DNA of 64,000 nt from Tanypteryx hageni (GCA_028673005.1 CM054117.1:682001-746000), one strand, 5' to 3'. Shown: positions 41,946 to 54,998, counted from the first letter of the stretch. The notes: generated by a model from the letters alone, not told the origin. Numbers and translations are program-made.

Positions 41946-41991
41946 CTCATGCCCTTTCCCTTCACAAATCTCCTGTTAGTGAACCCTCAAT

Positions 41992-43160
41992 GATGTCTGA
42001 TGAAAGAAGTGCTTCTACGTCTAGGGGCAACCATTCAGGCAAACGTGCATTGTTGCCTCAATGTGATCTTCAAAGCTCTCAATGAGTTGAGTGACGAGGA
42101 AGAGAATATTTTCCTTTTGGATTCAGGAGTTGATGTTAGTGAGTATGAGTATGATGATGTAGAAGATGAGGAGGTTGAAGTGCCAGATTCAACTGCAGGA
42201 TTTTCGTGGACCAACAAGAAATTTTCAGCCAAGCGGATTGCTGTTTGATGATTCTACTTCCAGTATTACTGGTGATTTTGCCATGCCTGATGACAAAAAT
42301 GTTCTATACTACTTCAAGGCATTCTTTAATGAAGAATTGGTGGATTACATTGTCAGTGAAATGAATAGATACGCAGAGAAATGTATCGAGGCAGAGCCAC
42401 TTTCATCCTATAGCTATATGCAGCATTGGCATGAATTACGTGCACAGGAAATTTTGGTTTTCATTGGATATTTGTTGATGATGACTCATGTGAAAAAACT
42501 TACTATTCACAAATACTGGTCCAAGGATCTATTGATTTTTACTCCAATTTTTGGAAAGTACATGTCAAGGGGTAAGATTTTTTAGCAATTTTACGCTTTC
42601 TGCTTTTTGCGGACAACAAAAATGCTGTAGAAGGTGACCGTTTACATAAAATTAGATATGTATTTGATCATCTGAAGGAAAAGTTATCAACATGTTTCTA
42701 CCCATTCCAGAAGTTAGTGATAGAAGAAACATTGATGCTTTTCAAAGGAAAAATCACCTTCAAACAATATATCCCCTCAAAGTGCCACAGTTTCAGCATT
42801 AAGTTTTTTGTTTTGTGGATTGATATGTTAACCTACACAGGAAAGAACAGATATTCCCAAAATAAGCAATCTTGGCTTTTCTGTTCCTGTAGTGCAAAAG
42901 TTGATGGAGAAATATTTGGGAAAGGGACATATATTGTATACAGATAACTGATACACTAGTCCCCTCCTTTGCAAGTATTTACTTGAAAATAAGACTGAAA
43001 ATAAACAAAAGGTATGCCAAGTTTCCCAACATGGTGCAGACCCGGAGATTACTATCTAAAAAAATCCCAAAAGATCTTGGCATTGAAGTAGCAAAAAAGT
43101 TCACCCAGGCCATTCCTCCCCCAGCAACTATGCCCCCAACTGACTCCTAGGGAAGGATGC
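41992..43160 (+). pseudogene. piggyBac transposase, decayed
   Basis: The frame opens at 41992 (MSDERSASTSRG) and breaks at once. The acidic N-terminal region (ELSDEEENIFLLDSGVDVSEYEYDD) and the core from 42250 follow: DDKNVLYYFKAFFNEELVDYIVSEMN, HWHELRAQEILVFIGYLLMM. After a frameshifted gap comes VIEETLMLFKGKITFKQYIPSK and IKFFVLWID, where the first catalytic Asp (usually IDE) is replaced by Glu. The C-terminal region with the remaining aspartates and the cysteine-rich finger is only faintly present near 43020-43320. PGBD4-like layout. Inactive. Confidence 0.85.
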
Positions 43161-43640
43161 GATTTTACGACACTACCTGGAGTTTGTGCCCAAACTGAAA
43201 AGAAGGCTAAGCCTCAACCCCTAGGGAGAGAAAGCAGAAGCTGGTACAAACATGGTGCAGAGAATGTGGCATTGGTTTGTGTGTTACAGAGTGTATCCGA
43301 GATTTTCACAGAAAAATAAATTTTTGATTTAGTTTTTATGAAATTTGTATTTTATATAATAAATAGTTGTATTATGGTTTATATGATATTTAATTAATTC
43401 TAAATAAAAAGTTAAAATATCGTGTAGTGGTGTCATTTAAAACGTGTGGGAGAAATCGCAAAAAATCAATCCCTTAGATTAGTACAATTTTAAATAGGTA
43501 TTTGAGAGAAATTATACAATATTTGAATAATTTCCATATTATTTCATGTTACAGGAGTATTTAGGATGAAAATAAAAAAATTATATTGATTTTTTTCTGA
43601 ATGGGACATTCTCGGATCAATTGCACAGTTTAAGGGTTAA

Positions 43641-44755
43641 ATTGGAAAATGACTAACTTTAAATGGTATATTTATGGTACAAACAAAAAATCTGGCATGA
43701 TGTGAGGTTATTGGATACAACTGACATAAAAAATACAAAATTTAAAAAAATTTCATTTTTTAAGTTTCCTTCGACCCCATAGTTTCATTTCTATCACCCA
43801 TAAGAAGCATGGAAAATGGTGCAGGAAATTATAACATAGTATTTTTAAACTAGTTCAAATTAAGATAGAAAATTTGGACATAAGCAGTTATATAGTTGAA
43901 AGAATGAGATTTATTTTCTTAAAGATTAAATTCAAATTCATGGCAAATTGGCATACAAATTAGTTTTTAATCTTAGCTAACATGTGACATTATGCAATGA
44001 CTTAATGCAGAACAAAAACAACAGAATTCTCCTGAAGAATTCTTATAACACTGATATGAACTTCATCTTGTATCGGACAGAAATCCGACAACAGAGCAGA
44101 AGAAAACCATTGATGGTGTATTTGCCTCTACATCAATGATGAGTTTATAAGAGTTTATAAGAGCACCATTAGCTATCATAAACCCATTGTTATTAGGAGT
44201 TCTCTTTTAGATGAATTTAAATATTATTCAAATAATATAATAACAAATATAATCCTCTAATATATATTTTAATCTATATACATAAAAACGTTTGATTCCT
44301 GGGCCCCTTGATTCCTGGAATACAGAAGATGATATATTATTAGTGAGATTTAATTATAAACATAAGCAATATGGTAGCCAAGGTAGCTAAAGCGCAGTTA
44401 AATTAAGTGAAGGAAATGTCGTTCAAACCCCCAAGCTCTTTTCTTTAGTTAAATAAATTAACCAAGTGATTTTTTCCTTAAAAATAACACATTTCGAGAT
44501 CCCCTGATCAAAAAACACATTTTGAGATCCCCTGAACACGTTTTGACCATTTTCTTTATGTCTGTGTGTGTGAGTTTTTTTGAGGGTGCTCTAATGCAAA
44601 AACTCTTAATCAGGCCAATGCAAAATTTAAATTTACCATTTATATGTAAGTCACAAAAGTTGATAAGTTTTTGGTAAAAATCGCTCAACCAGAAGTGGGT
44701 GTTTACTCTTGTCACTTATCTGTTATTTTTAAATATTTGCTTTAATATTTGATAT
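43641..44755. other. No gene recognised
   Basis: AT-rich DNA. A 30-bp phrase (ACATTT(C/T)GAGATCCCCTGA) is duplicated at about 44488 and 44518. TCTATATACATAAAAACGTT at 44272 resembles the 5' start of some Helitrons, but I found no 3' hairpin end. Confidence 0.4.
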
Positions 44756-45088
44756 GTAAAAACGCCCTCCCTAAGGACTGCATAACCTTACAGAGGTGGG
44801 AGGGTTTGTGTACTCTTATGAACCAAAGAGCTATGCCGGCGGGAGATAATTCTCCTGGTAGGACCATCCAAGCCGGAAAGGGGAAGAGTCAGACTAAGAA
44901 GCTGTCTTGGGGGTTTTATATCCTCCTGTGCAAGGGCAGCAGCTTGCACAGTACCTCTGTAGGTGGTGATCATGTGGATCTGAACAGCTACAGATGGGTA
45001 ATCACTCTGTGAAACTGCGATGAGGAAAGCAAGGGGAAACTACCTCATTATATTTCCCATGATAGGCTGAAAAGCTGCAAATACCTCT

Positions 45089-48000
45089 ATGGATCTCTCT
45101 GGGGTAAAATATTCCAGAGGTAAAATAGTCCCCCAATCGGATCTCCGGGTGGGGACTACCCTAGGGGATGCTCAGAGGAAATGCAACATTAATAAGAAAA
45201 CAAGTAGTGAGAAATTAAGAATAGGCACATGGAATGTTAGGACTATGAATTCAGGGGGTAAACTAGAGAACTTAAAAAGGGAAATGAGAAGGAATAATGT
45301 AGGTATAGTAGGTCTTAGTGAAGTTAGGTGGGAAGGAGAAGGCGAGATAAATTTAGACGAATTTATGATTATTTACTCGGGAGGAGAGAAAAAGGAAAGG
45401 GGAGTGGGGATTCTAATGAGAAAAGATAGCTGAAAGAATTAGCAAGGTAGTGACAGTTAATGATAGATTAATAGCCGTAAAACTTCAGATGGAGCCAGTG
45501 GAAATGCTTATAATTCAAGTGTATATGCCAACGACTAATGCTGGCGACGACGAAGTAGATGAAATGTATGAACAGATTATGGAGATATTGGAGGAGGAGG
45601 GAAAAGGACGGGTCAACACCATAGTAATGGGAGACTGGAACAGTGTAGTCGGAGAGGGACAGGAAGATAACATAATAATAATAATAATTTATTTAATACA
45701 AACAGGTTAACCCCAATTACATGTAATTTAATAGAATTATTAATAACTCTACCATATACAATCACAAACATCCATGACCAAGGCGGGATTCAAACCCGAG
45801 ACCCTGGAATTGGGAGCCAGACGCGCTAGCCACCCCTCTACCAGGGCCATCATAGTGAGAAAATATGGACTAGGGAAGAGAAATGAAAGAGGGGAGAAAC
45901 CTGTGGAATTCTGCCATAGAAATAGATTGATTGTAACTAATACATGGTTTAAGCATCACCAGCGGAGACTTTACACATGGAGAAGCCCAGGAGACCAGAG
46001 ACGATACCTGATAGATTACATACTAGTCAATGAAAGATTTAGAAATAGCATTAAAAATGTGAAAACTCTACCAGGGGCAGATATTGATTCCGACCACAAC
46101 CTTTTGGTGGCAAATACACAATGTAGACTGAAGAGCATTAAGAGAAACATAAGAGTTAACAAGAAATGGAACTTAGAGGAACTCCTTAAAAACAAGGAGG
46201 CTATCATGACTGAGCTGGAGGAAAGGTTGGGGGAGAGAGCTGAAGAAAATACGAAGAGTGTAGATGAGGAGTGGAGATACATCCATAGCAACATTAAAGA
46301 TGTAATGGAAAAGAAGGTAGGAAAGATAACGGGTGAAAGAAACAAAAAACCCTGGATCATAGCAGCCATGCTGCTAAAAATGGAAGAGCGGAGAAAGTGG
46401 AAGAACATAAACACTGAAGAAGGCCAAAGAAAGTACAAGGAGTTAAATAATGCTTTAAGAAGGGAAACAGATAAAGCCAGAGAACAGTGGATAAATGAGA
46501 AATGCGAGGAGATTGTCGAGTGTGAAAGAATTTGTAGAACAGACCTCATGTATAGCAAAGCAAGGGAACTATTCAAGAAAAAGGCAAGAAAGATAGGACG
46601 TAAAGGAATCATGAACAAAAGTGGTAAAATAGTCTCGGAGCCAGACAATGTAAAGAATGACTGGAAAGAATACATTGAGGTGCTGTATGACAAAGAAGGA
46701 AAGCCAAGAAATATTGAATTAAATGAAAAAGAGGATCTGGAAAAAGATCAGCTAGGACCAAGTATTCTCGAGTCTGAAGTTATAAGGGCAATTGATGACA
46801 TGAAAAGAAGGAAGGCTGTTGGGAGTGATGATATACCAGTGGATGTTCTTAAGGTTTTGGGGTTGAAAGCAGTTAAGCAACTCACAAAATTTTTTAACCA
46901 AGTATATGATACTGGCATATGGCCTGAAGATTTTTTAGATGTTGTGATGGTACCACTGGAGAAAAAGAACAATGCAAAATGTTGTAAGGATTACAGAACT
47001 ATTAGTTTAATTTCTCATACAGCTAAAGTTCTAACCAGAATAATAACCAAAAGAATTGAATGTAAAATAGAAAAGGAACTGCAAGATAATCAGTTTGGTT
47101 TTAGAAGAGGAAGGGGGACTAGAGATGCTATAGGATGTATGAGGATGATGATAGAAAGAGCGCTAGAAGTCAATAAAGGTATGTATTTTTGTTTTGTAGA
47201 TTGGGAGAAAGCTTTTGACCGAGTGAAATGGGATAAAATGCTGGGTATTTTAAAAAAATAGGAATAGATTATAAAGATAAAAGACTGCTTAAAAACCTTT
47301 ACTTTGATCAAAAGATTAGAGTCAGGGTTGAAGGAGAAGAAACAGAAAGTACTTCAATAGGGAGGGGAGTGAGGCAGGGATGTCCTATTTCACCAGCAAT
47401 ATTTAATATTTATGCAAAAACAATAACAGAAGAAGCGTTGATGGAAGAGAAAGGATTTAAGATAGGAGGTGAAAGTATTACCACCATTAAATATGCTGAT
47501 GATCAGGGCTTAATAGCAGAAGACGAGAAAGAGCTTCAGAGGATGACTGACAGACTAGTGGAGATTGGCCAACGATATGGAATGAAGATCAATGCAGAAA
47601 AAACGAAAGTCATGGCGGTTTCAAAGGAACATAAAGAATTAAATATAATGGTAAATGGCCAAAGATTGGAACAAGTAAGTAGTTTCAAATATCTGGGCAG
47701 TATTTTAGCGCAGGATGGAAGTAGTACACAGAACATCAGAAGTAGGATTGCAAAAGCAGCATTTAACGAGAAGAAGGAGCTTCTCACAAGCAAGAAAATA
47801 AATTTAGAAACAAGGAAGAAATTAGTAAAATGCTACATATGGAGCATAGCTCTTTATGGTGCAGAGACGTGGACGGTAAGGAGAAAGGAGGAAAAATATT
47901 TAGAAAGTTTTGAGATGTGGGTATGGAGATGATGAAAGTGAAATGGACAGAGAGGAAGAGAAACGAAGAAGTATTAGAAATGGTGGGAGAAGAAAGGATG

Positions 48001-48222
48001 CTAATAAAAACAATCAGGAAAAGAAAAGCAAATTGGATAGGGCACATATTGAGAAGACAGTGTTTACAAAGGACGATCTTAGAAGGAAAAATTAGTGGAA
48101 GAAGAGGAAGAGGGAGAAAAATAATAGGAATATTAGAGAATATAAAGCAGGGATATAATACTTATAGAGGTATAAAAGAGGCTTCTAGGGAGAGAGAGAA
48201 ATGGAGGCAGCGATTCAGTTAA
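45089..48222 (+). pseudogene. RTE endonuclease-RT ORF, frameshifted
   Basis: It starts MDLSGVKYSRGKIVPQ, a leader missing from copy 1, then SSEKLRIGTWNVRTM and the endonuclease. Damage relative to copy 1: a 2-bp deletion at about 45425, the SINE at 45673, a one-base loss at about 47255 (after the RT motif A region), a 6-bp in-frame deletion at about 47750 and a 4-bp deletion at about 47930. Catalytic residues remain readable in the pieces (SDHNLL at about 46091, CFVDWEKAFD at about 47190, YADD at about 47491). The native stop after QRFS is at about 48220, which shows what copy 1 has lost. Confidence 0.9.
45673..45850 (-). mobile_element. tRNA-derived SINE inside RTE copy 2
   Basis: Read on the minus strand it begins near TGGCCCTGGTAGAGGGGTGG (box A, GTGGCTAGCGCG), has box B at GGGTTTGAATCCCGCC, continues through an unrelated body and ends in an (ATT)n tail. 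The uninterrupted sequence in copy 1 at 16911-16920 (AACATAGTGG) is the empty site. The tRNA-like head with anticodon-arm-length spacing indicates RNA polymerase III transcription. Confidence 0.92.
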
Positions 48223-48265
48223 AACCTGTCTTTGGACAGAAGCATGATGATGATGATGTAAAAAC

Positions 48266-48695
48266 ATAGTGGAATAAAAGGTATATGAAATTTAATTTTC
48301 TACAATGTTTTTTCGAAACATTTTCCCATAGAATGCATTTTTTAAGCGATATTTTAAAAACTAATCTTTAGCTGCCACCACCACACCACCTACCGGCGAC
48401 TATTGTAAACACTTTACACTCCTTTTTATTTTCTTAATTGTTGGAGCTTTGGGGCTATATCCAATATCAGAAGGCTACAGTTTTAGTTTATTTCTGTTCT
48501 TTGTAAAGTCTTTAAATTTTTCTCGCAGTTCCTTATAATATTTATTATCATTTAACCCATTTGGAATTTTTAGAAATATTACAGGTATGGACAAAGTCAT
48601 GTCATGGCCAAATCATATTTTTTATGTTTAGTATGAATGCAGATGATGTAATTTTAGCCAATAGCTAGAATTAGATAGATTGTTAAATAGATTTG
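48266..48695. other. No gene recognised
   Basis: AT-rich DNA between the LINE and the next repeat. Nothing is supported here. Confidence 0.35.
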
Positions 48696-49261
48696 CAAGT
48701 TTTGTAAATGGTCACTATAGTATTATTTTAGGGGCTATACCAAACCTAAAGCCGTTATATCTAGCTACAAATTTGCAGGATTGACAGTAATGGATACAAA
48801 TGGCAATAAAATAGGCGTTAAACTTAAGTTATCCCAAAAGTACAGAATAATTTTAAGTTTATAAATAGGGCACTCAGCAGATCTTGCTTTCTGCACAACT
48901 CACAAAGCTTGTTATGTTTCATGGGGATTAAGACGATTTTAATTACTGCTGGAGGGACTTTGCGAAGGCCATTACTACCACTTCTATTTGGACCAATTGT
49001 TACAAAATGTCACCATGGAAATATAATGAAAAAACGTCAATCCAAAACACATTTCTCACTCGAATAATGTGATCTGCCACAGCTTAAGAAGCACTTTACA
49101 ACAGATGCACTCACGTCATCTATGCAATACTTTTTTCATGCTGTACTTAAGTGCAGAGTCAGGACGATGTTAACACGAATCATTGACGACATTAATCTGA
49201 ATATGGGTAGTAATTTTTGAACGACATTAAGTCGAATCGACGTTAAACCGAGGACAAACTG
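48696..49261 (+). mobile_element. Tigger-like repeat fragment, copy A
   Basis: It shares order and orientation with 54390-54970: GGGGCTATACCAAACCTAAAG, CAGCAGATCTT(G/C)CTTTCTG, CACAACTCACAAAGCTTG, and the right end ACGTTAAACCGAGGACAAACTG followed by TA. The end (reverse complement CAGTTTGTCCTCGGTTTAAC) is Tigger-like. No matching left TIR was found. Confidence 0.65.
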
Positions 49262-49588
49262 TACTGTGTTTTTTGGAGCTTTATGGTGTTACGTATGATA
49301 TGAATGGCATCCGAACATAAATAAATCAATAAAAATGTACATTAACATAGAAATGCAATAAAATAAACAAATATCATGACAGGAATTCATTTCAAGGCAT
49401 CCAAAATTGGAAAAGGCTACATTTCACAGTAGTATCTCTAGTTATGAGAACAAGTAGGAATGTACACAAGCTTGCCGTGGTACAGAAGTGCTTTTCGTAA
49501 AACCTCACATAATACGGTAGTTGCATTCCTTGTGAAATCATGTTATATAAAGCATTAAGTTAGATTCTTGGATCTCATATTTTCAACA
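49262..49588. other. No gene recognised
   Basis: A short AT-rich stretch with nothing supported. Confidence 0.35.
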
Positions 49589-50570
49589 TGCCATATCTGC
49601 CTGAATATAAGTCGACCCCGAATTTAAGCCAACCCCCCACCATTATTTGACAAAAAAGTAAATTTCATAGATTTTATGCTGAAGTGTGCCAGGCACGCAT
49701 GCACAGCCTAGAATACATTATCGAAGATTGAAGAATAGAGTGGGAAATAGTTTACTTGTTGATATTTGAAATATTACTCCAATTAATAATTTCACATTGT
49801 TGAATAATGTTCCACATTCAGTTAGGATAATTTCATTCATCTTCATTTTCACACAAGGTCAAATAAAGCAATAGCGACCTTGCAAAGATAATTTTAAATC
49901 CAAGTCTATTCCCAATGAAATTAGCATTTACATTGCCTTAAGAAATTGCATTTTATAATTATACATGTTCATATCGATATATCGTATATGGTATATTGTA
50001 TATAACTTCAAACACAAGTTTTACCATAATTCAAACAGTTGAGCATCAAAAGCCATCATCGCATTTTGCGTAATTGCTTGTGTAGTCAATGTACATAATT
50101 TTAATAGATTCCATGAATGAGGTTTTAACATGCATATAAACATTACATTGGCTATAACAATAACTACAATAGCCAGGTAAAACTGATACGAACTTCTTTT
50201 AATGGATAATGAAAAATAATACAAATTGCTAACTATTCTTAATGAGAAACGAAATAAAATATCCAATAACATTTAGAAACGAAAGAACAGGTAACAACAG
50301 CAGCAAAACACGGATACTGCTAAATTCAATATTCTAGCTTTAATAATTATTTATTAATATTCATCGTAAGTCAAATATTTACTTTACGAAAAATATAGTA
50401 CTATCATTTGAACGCGACGGCAATGAGAGATGTGCTGCCATCTATGGGTGACTACAAGACTTAGCCCTAACCCCAAATGTTTTCTCGAACTAACATTTAA
50501 GCCGAGGGATGATTTTTTCATGATAGATTTTGACAAAAAACATCAGCTTATATTCGGGCAGACACAGTAT
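49589..50570. mobile_element. About 1-kb MITE with TCTGCC(T/C)GAATATAAG TIRs
   Basis: The left TCTGCCTGAATATAAGTCG and right reverse complement TCTGCCCGAATATAAGCTG are inverted matches. The outermost few bases do not pair well, so the limits are approximate. No coding sequence. Confidence 0.65.
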
Positions 50571-50619
50571 TTTTTGAATAATTTATTGACTGGTATTTAA
50601 ATATGCAAAATAATACCAT

Positions 50620-51025
50620 ATTTGCTCACATAATCCACGCCATCATGTAATTCACATAACCTTATTTCTCGATGTGGAATTAAGAAAAAATTATACATAT
50701 AATTTCTGCAATCTTTACTTCTGATGTAATGCTGATTAGTAGAGCTTGCTTTCGCTAGATGGCTCTAAATGATGTTCAAGAAATTTTGACCGTTTTGAAC
50801 AATGGTAACAAAAATAAACAAATATTCAATAATTATTTATATTTATATGTCAGGTGTGGAGATTAAAATTGCTGAATTTTTAGAAGTCTTTGAGGACATT
50901 TCCTGTGAAAGATAAGTTTCTTCCCGTCATATTGATGGGCTTTCATGCAATAAATATAATAGTTTTGGTCACAAAATTTGGAGAGAAAGATGCATGAATT
51001 ATGCGAGTAAACATGCAATTACTTT
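50620..51025. mobile_element. About 400-bp MITE, diverged TIRs
   Basis: The left CATATTTGCTCACATAATCC and right (reverse complement) CATGTTTACTCGCATAATTC are inverted relatives. No coding sequence. It is similar in style to the MITE at 21146. Confidence 0.5.
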
Positions 51026-51559
51026 CACTGCCATTAAGAAAAATTTGAGTGCTGTGTGATAGATCGAGATAGTCACATAACATGAGTAGGCAAAACATTG
51101 GATTTCAATTCAGCCATAAAGTATCGCTGCTTATTAAAAATGTATTTTCTATGCTCGTAGTTGGAGGACAATAAAAAGTAGTAATATCCTTCTTTTGCTT
51201 ATAACGTAAAATATACTGCGGCACAACAAGGACTTTATTGCGGCACACCGGTTGAGGAGCTCTATCATTTTAGCACAATATGAGAAGTGCACATACGCAA
51301 CATCTTTATAAGGTAAAATAATTACATGAATCAATTTGTCAGGGTTTTTTCTTTCAAATACTTTAATTTGGAGTTTTTATCATTTATATTTCATGAGAAA
51401 TTTAAATGTTAACTTTGGCTTTGACTTGTCAAACAACATCTTAGCGAGGTGAACCACCGCATCTTCTGAGGTTTGGTAGGGAAATGCATACCACATCTTA
51501 GCAAAATCGGGTCTTGTGAATTTGCGCGGTGAGGTTTACTGAATATAGAAAAATTGTTT

Positions 51560-52560
51560 TTTCTTGTATTGTGGTAGCCCTGCCTTTTAGATACGTTCTA
51601 AACACACTCATTTCATTTTGCCATTCTATACACAAAATTTCTTTGAAATCGGAACAGCCAATACCTTCCAAATTCATAGTTACTGAAAAATCTAACATTC
51701 TAATGTTGATATTGTGGTAGCCCTGTTTAGTCAGCCCAATTGAAATATGATATTTTGGTTATTTATTTATATGAAAATTAAATATATTATAATTGGTTAA
51801 AATTCATTAGGTCAGTTCTCTAGAAATACGTGTAAAAGAAATATTATTTAAATTTTCATGTGGTAGCCCTACTCGTTAGTTCCGATTTAAACACCTGGAT
51901 TTCGTTATGGTATGTTGTACAAATCGTTTATACAAAATTTAATTGAAATCCATTCAGCCAATTCCTTCCAAATCCTTAATTACTGAAAGAGTTTAATTTG
52001 TTAATTGTGGCACCCCTGTTTCGCTGATTCTGCTTAGATTTGCTAATATGATATTTTTTCACCTTTTATTGTGGTAGCCCTGCTTTTGAGCTCCTCTTTA
52101 AACATCTGGATTTCATTAGGGTATGTTGTACATATTTAATATACAAAATTTAGTTGAAATTCGTTCACCCAATTCCTTCCAAATCCATAATTACTGATAG
52201 TTTAATTTGTAATTGTGGCACCCGTTTTGCTGATCCAGTCCAAATATACTATTACCATTTTGTATATATGTGTACATTATGAATATTAAATTTGATTAAA
52301 ATTGATGTGGACGGTTCAACACAGATGCTTGTAAAAAGATATTTCATTTTTCCTTGTATTGTGGCAGCCCTCCTTTCTATATTTATATCAAACATCTTTA
52401 TTTTGTTTTTTTTTTTATGTTGCACACCTCCTTCATACAAAGTTTCGTTGAAATCGGTTGGGACAATTCCTTCCAAATTTATACTGAAAAGTTTTATTTT
52501 TCAATAGTGGCACCCTTGCTGGATTGATCCAGTCCAAATATGTCATTTTGGTAATTTATT
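51560..52560 (+). repeat. Degenerate tandem array of alternating 145-bp half units
   Basis: A TGTGG(T/C)A-CCC header recurs at about 51570, 51712, 51860, 52006, 52069, 52214, 52360 and 52507. Spacings are 142-148 bp except one 63-bp gap that marks a deletion. Half units alternate between a 'GTAGCCCTGC-TTTT' type and a 'GCACCC-TGTT…GCTGATCCAGTCC' type, so the true period is about 291 bp. A phrase like GAAATC…CAGCCAATTCCTTCCAAAT marks the end of the first type. Confidence 0.7.
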
Positions 52561-53024
52561 TATGTAAAGATTCAATGTACCAAATTTGGTTGAAATTTCT
52601 TCCCTGATACATGCATATCAAAAGACTGACATCATGAAGATCAGTGCTTTTCAGCAATGACGAAAAGCACTAAAAAGGAAATACATAATACCAATCTGGC
52701 AAAATTGTCATACAAACTATAGAAAACGATGGGTTTTTACTGGAAAGTTTTGAGGTAGCAACAAACACTTCTGTGAATCTGAGTTCATGAGTTGACATTA
52801 CTAGAAAAGAAACATAGCACAAAAAGTATTTCTTGCACCAGTTACTGTGAAATTAATGAAAATCAACCATAATCGAAGGAAATAAAACACTTATTTAGTT
52901 GTTTTTATTCAACTGCGAATTCCAGTAGGCTCAAAGACGGATAACCAATACGTCAAACCACAGCTGATACAAACAATGTCGCCAAAAATATTTTTCAGTA
53001 ATTCCCTACGTTGCTCGCTAGAAT
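52561..53024. other. No gene recognised
   Basis: AT-rich DNA between the array and the next MITE. Nothing is supported. Confidence 0.35.
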
Positions 53025-53026
53025 TA

Positions 53027-54046
53027 CCGTGAATACCCGCGTATAATGCGCACCCTCGTATAACGAGCAGGAGGGTTTTCAGCCTCGTAATCTATGATTT
53101 TTCTATACACCTGCCTATAGCACGAACAAATTTTTTTTAGCGTTACCATTCCAGAATAAAGTACATGGTGTAATGTGTTCTAAGGCAATGATCGAATTAT
53201 TGGTATTATGTATTGGTAACATAACGAAAGTGCGAAATGAAATTTTCGAATAACGTTCCAAAAGAACGTCAGCTAACTCAATCATTACATACTCTATGTT
53301 TACTTACAAGGTGATATTAGGATATACACAATAAATCGAATTATATTAATTTTATAGTATGGCATATGACATTCTTTGAGCTAATAAAATGAAGGAATGA
53401 CGATAATCCCATTTTTTACATACGTTTTTGTCACGCCTGAGGTGGACTGGTTCGCCCAACCTTCAGTTTTACCCTTATTAGAACACTCTGAAGCACGTAA
53501 ACACGATAGAAAATAACCATAATTAACTACAGACTCGAAGAATCAAGAATAAACCATGTATGAATGCTGAGAGAAAAGTAGGGAACGATAACTTGATTTA
53601 GTTCTACAAGAAGCATAAACTCACAGCGTACTCAAAGGGATCAGCTGCCATTGTTTCTAATGGTAACTAGTACCAGTACCTCACCACAAGGCCGGTGTAG
53701 GGTGACATCATGCGTAAGATGACGATTCCGATAACATCGAAGAAGAATGGTCCAGTGACGTAGAATTTCTTGGCTTTTAAAATTAATAAATACTGAATTC
53801 ATTCTTTCATATCTAATTAATGTATGTTTATAGAATTAGTTAATAAATTTTAACTATCATGTATCTTACTTTTCGTAAAAATCACCAAATAAAATTATGA
53901 GGATACCCGGGCAGTAATTAATGTGCCAAAATTGTGGAAATATGGGGTCAAATGAAAATAGGAAGATTATGTACCCTCGTATAACACATCCTAATTTTTA
54001 ACTCAAATATTAAAAAAAAGTGCACCTTATACGTGGGTATTTACGG
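53027..54046. mobile_element. 1.02-kb MITE with 30-bp TIRs
   Basis: CCGTGAATACCCGCGTATAA at the left and (reverse complement) CCGTAAATACCCACGTATAA at the right are inverted matches flanked by TA (53025-53026 and 54047-54048). Second inner pairs (CCTCGTATAAC) lie inside. No coding sequence. Confidence 0.85.
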
Positions 54047-54389
54047 TAACTGAAAAATAAACAATAGTGCTCTCTGCAACTGAGTAGGAAAACCTGTTAC
54101 AATAGGCCATAGATTCTTTTGTAACTTAAATTTAAGATCATCTTATTTGCAAAACATACGGCAAAAATAAAATTTCAGGTCTTTTGAAAATATGGAAGTT
54201 ATCTTACGACAAAATCTTATCTGAATATTCTGCTAAAACTCATGGAACAAATTATCTAATACATAAATATGGGCTCCACATGGCTGAAGTGCTATTGCCC
54301 TGGAGATTACATCGGTTTATTTACAAGTTTAGATCTTGGTGTGTGGTGATTTTTTAAGCGCTTGCAGTATGCAAGCACTGACAACTCAT

Positions 54390-54970
54390 TTTATAAATGG
54401 TAGCTATAGTCTTTTTTGGGTGCTATATCAAACCTAAAGTTACTAGATCTAGCTAATAATTTGCTAGATTGGCAACACTGGATACAAATTACATTAAATC
54501 GAGAGACGTTATACTTAAGTTATCCCAGTAGTGCAGAATAATTTCAAGTTTATAAATAGAGCACTCAGCAGATCTTCCTTTCTGCACAACTCACAAAGCT
54601 TGCAAGGTTTCTATTAAAGACGATTAACAGGATTTTAATAACTACTGAGGGGAGTTTGAGGAGGCCATAACTATCACTCTTTGTACCCATTGCTACAAAA
54701 TATCACCATGCAAATAATGCAAAATTTATTAAAAATACCTGATTCCAAAACTTTTTTCCACTCAATTAATGTGATCCGCAGCAAATGCAGAAGCGCAGAT
54801 GCGCATGTCAGTACCAGTCAGTATTTTTTTCATGCGTTATTTCAACGCCGAGACAGAACGATGTTAACTCGAATCATCAATGACATTAAGTACAATATGG
54901 GTAGTAATTTTTGAATGACATTAGTACGAATCAATGTTAATCAAAGCGACGTTAAACCAAGAACACACTG
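54390..54970 (+). mobile_element. Tigger-like repeat fragment, copy B
   Basis: It is homologous to 48696-49261 over its full length and ends GACGTTAAACCAAGAACACACTG followed by TA. A 77-aa frame at 54681-54914 is open but resembles nothing I know. Confidence 0.65.
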
Positions 54971-54998
54971 TATTTTGAAAAATGTTTTATTTTATTTA

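Larger units (their letters stand above)
40820..43636 (+). mobile_element. piggyBac transposon, second copy
   Basis: TTAA at 40816-40819 and 43637-43640 flank CCCCTAAACTGCTCCCATC and (reverse complement) CCCTTAAACTGTGCAATTG. ACTGCTCCCATCAT is repeated near the left end (40827 and about 40863), as piggyBac subterminal repeats are. It contains a dead transposase and a hAT MITE. Confidence 0.9.
44764..48257 (+). mobile_element. RTE-clade LINE, copy 2, full length
   Basis: An 8-bp duplication GTAAAAAC (44756-44763 and 48258-48265) brackets an element that begins GCCCTCCCTAAGG and ends in an (ATG)n tail. Beyond the part shared with copy 1 it has about 325 bp of 5' UTR and an N-terminal leader. 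A SINE is inserted at 45673-45850. It is very similar to copy 1 but broken by several small deletions. Confidence 0.92.

Noticed and set aside
45795..45845. Functional tRNA gene on the minus strand
   Set aside because: Only A and B boxes are recognisable, no full cloverleaf closes, and the sequence continues into a SINE body with an (ATT)n tail.
45774..45855. N-terminal extension of the RTE ORF beginning at 45774
   Set aside because: That start lies in the inserted SINE. The real leader begins at 45089.
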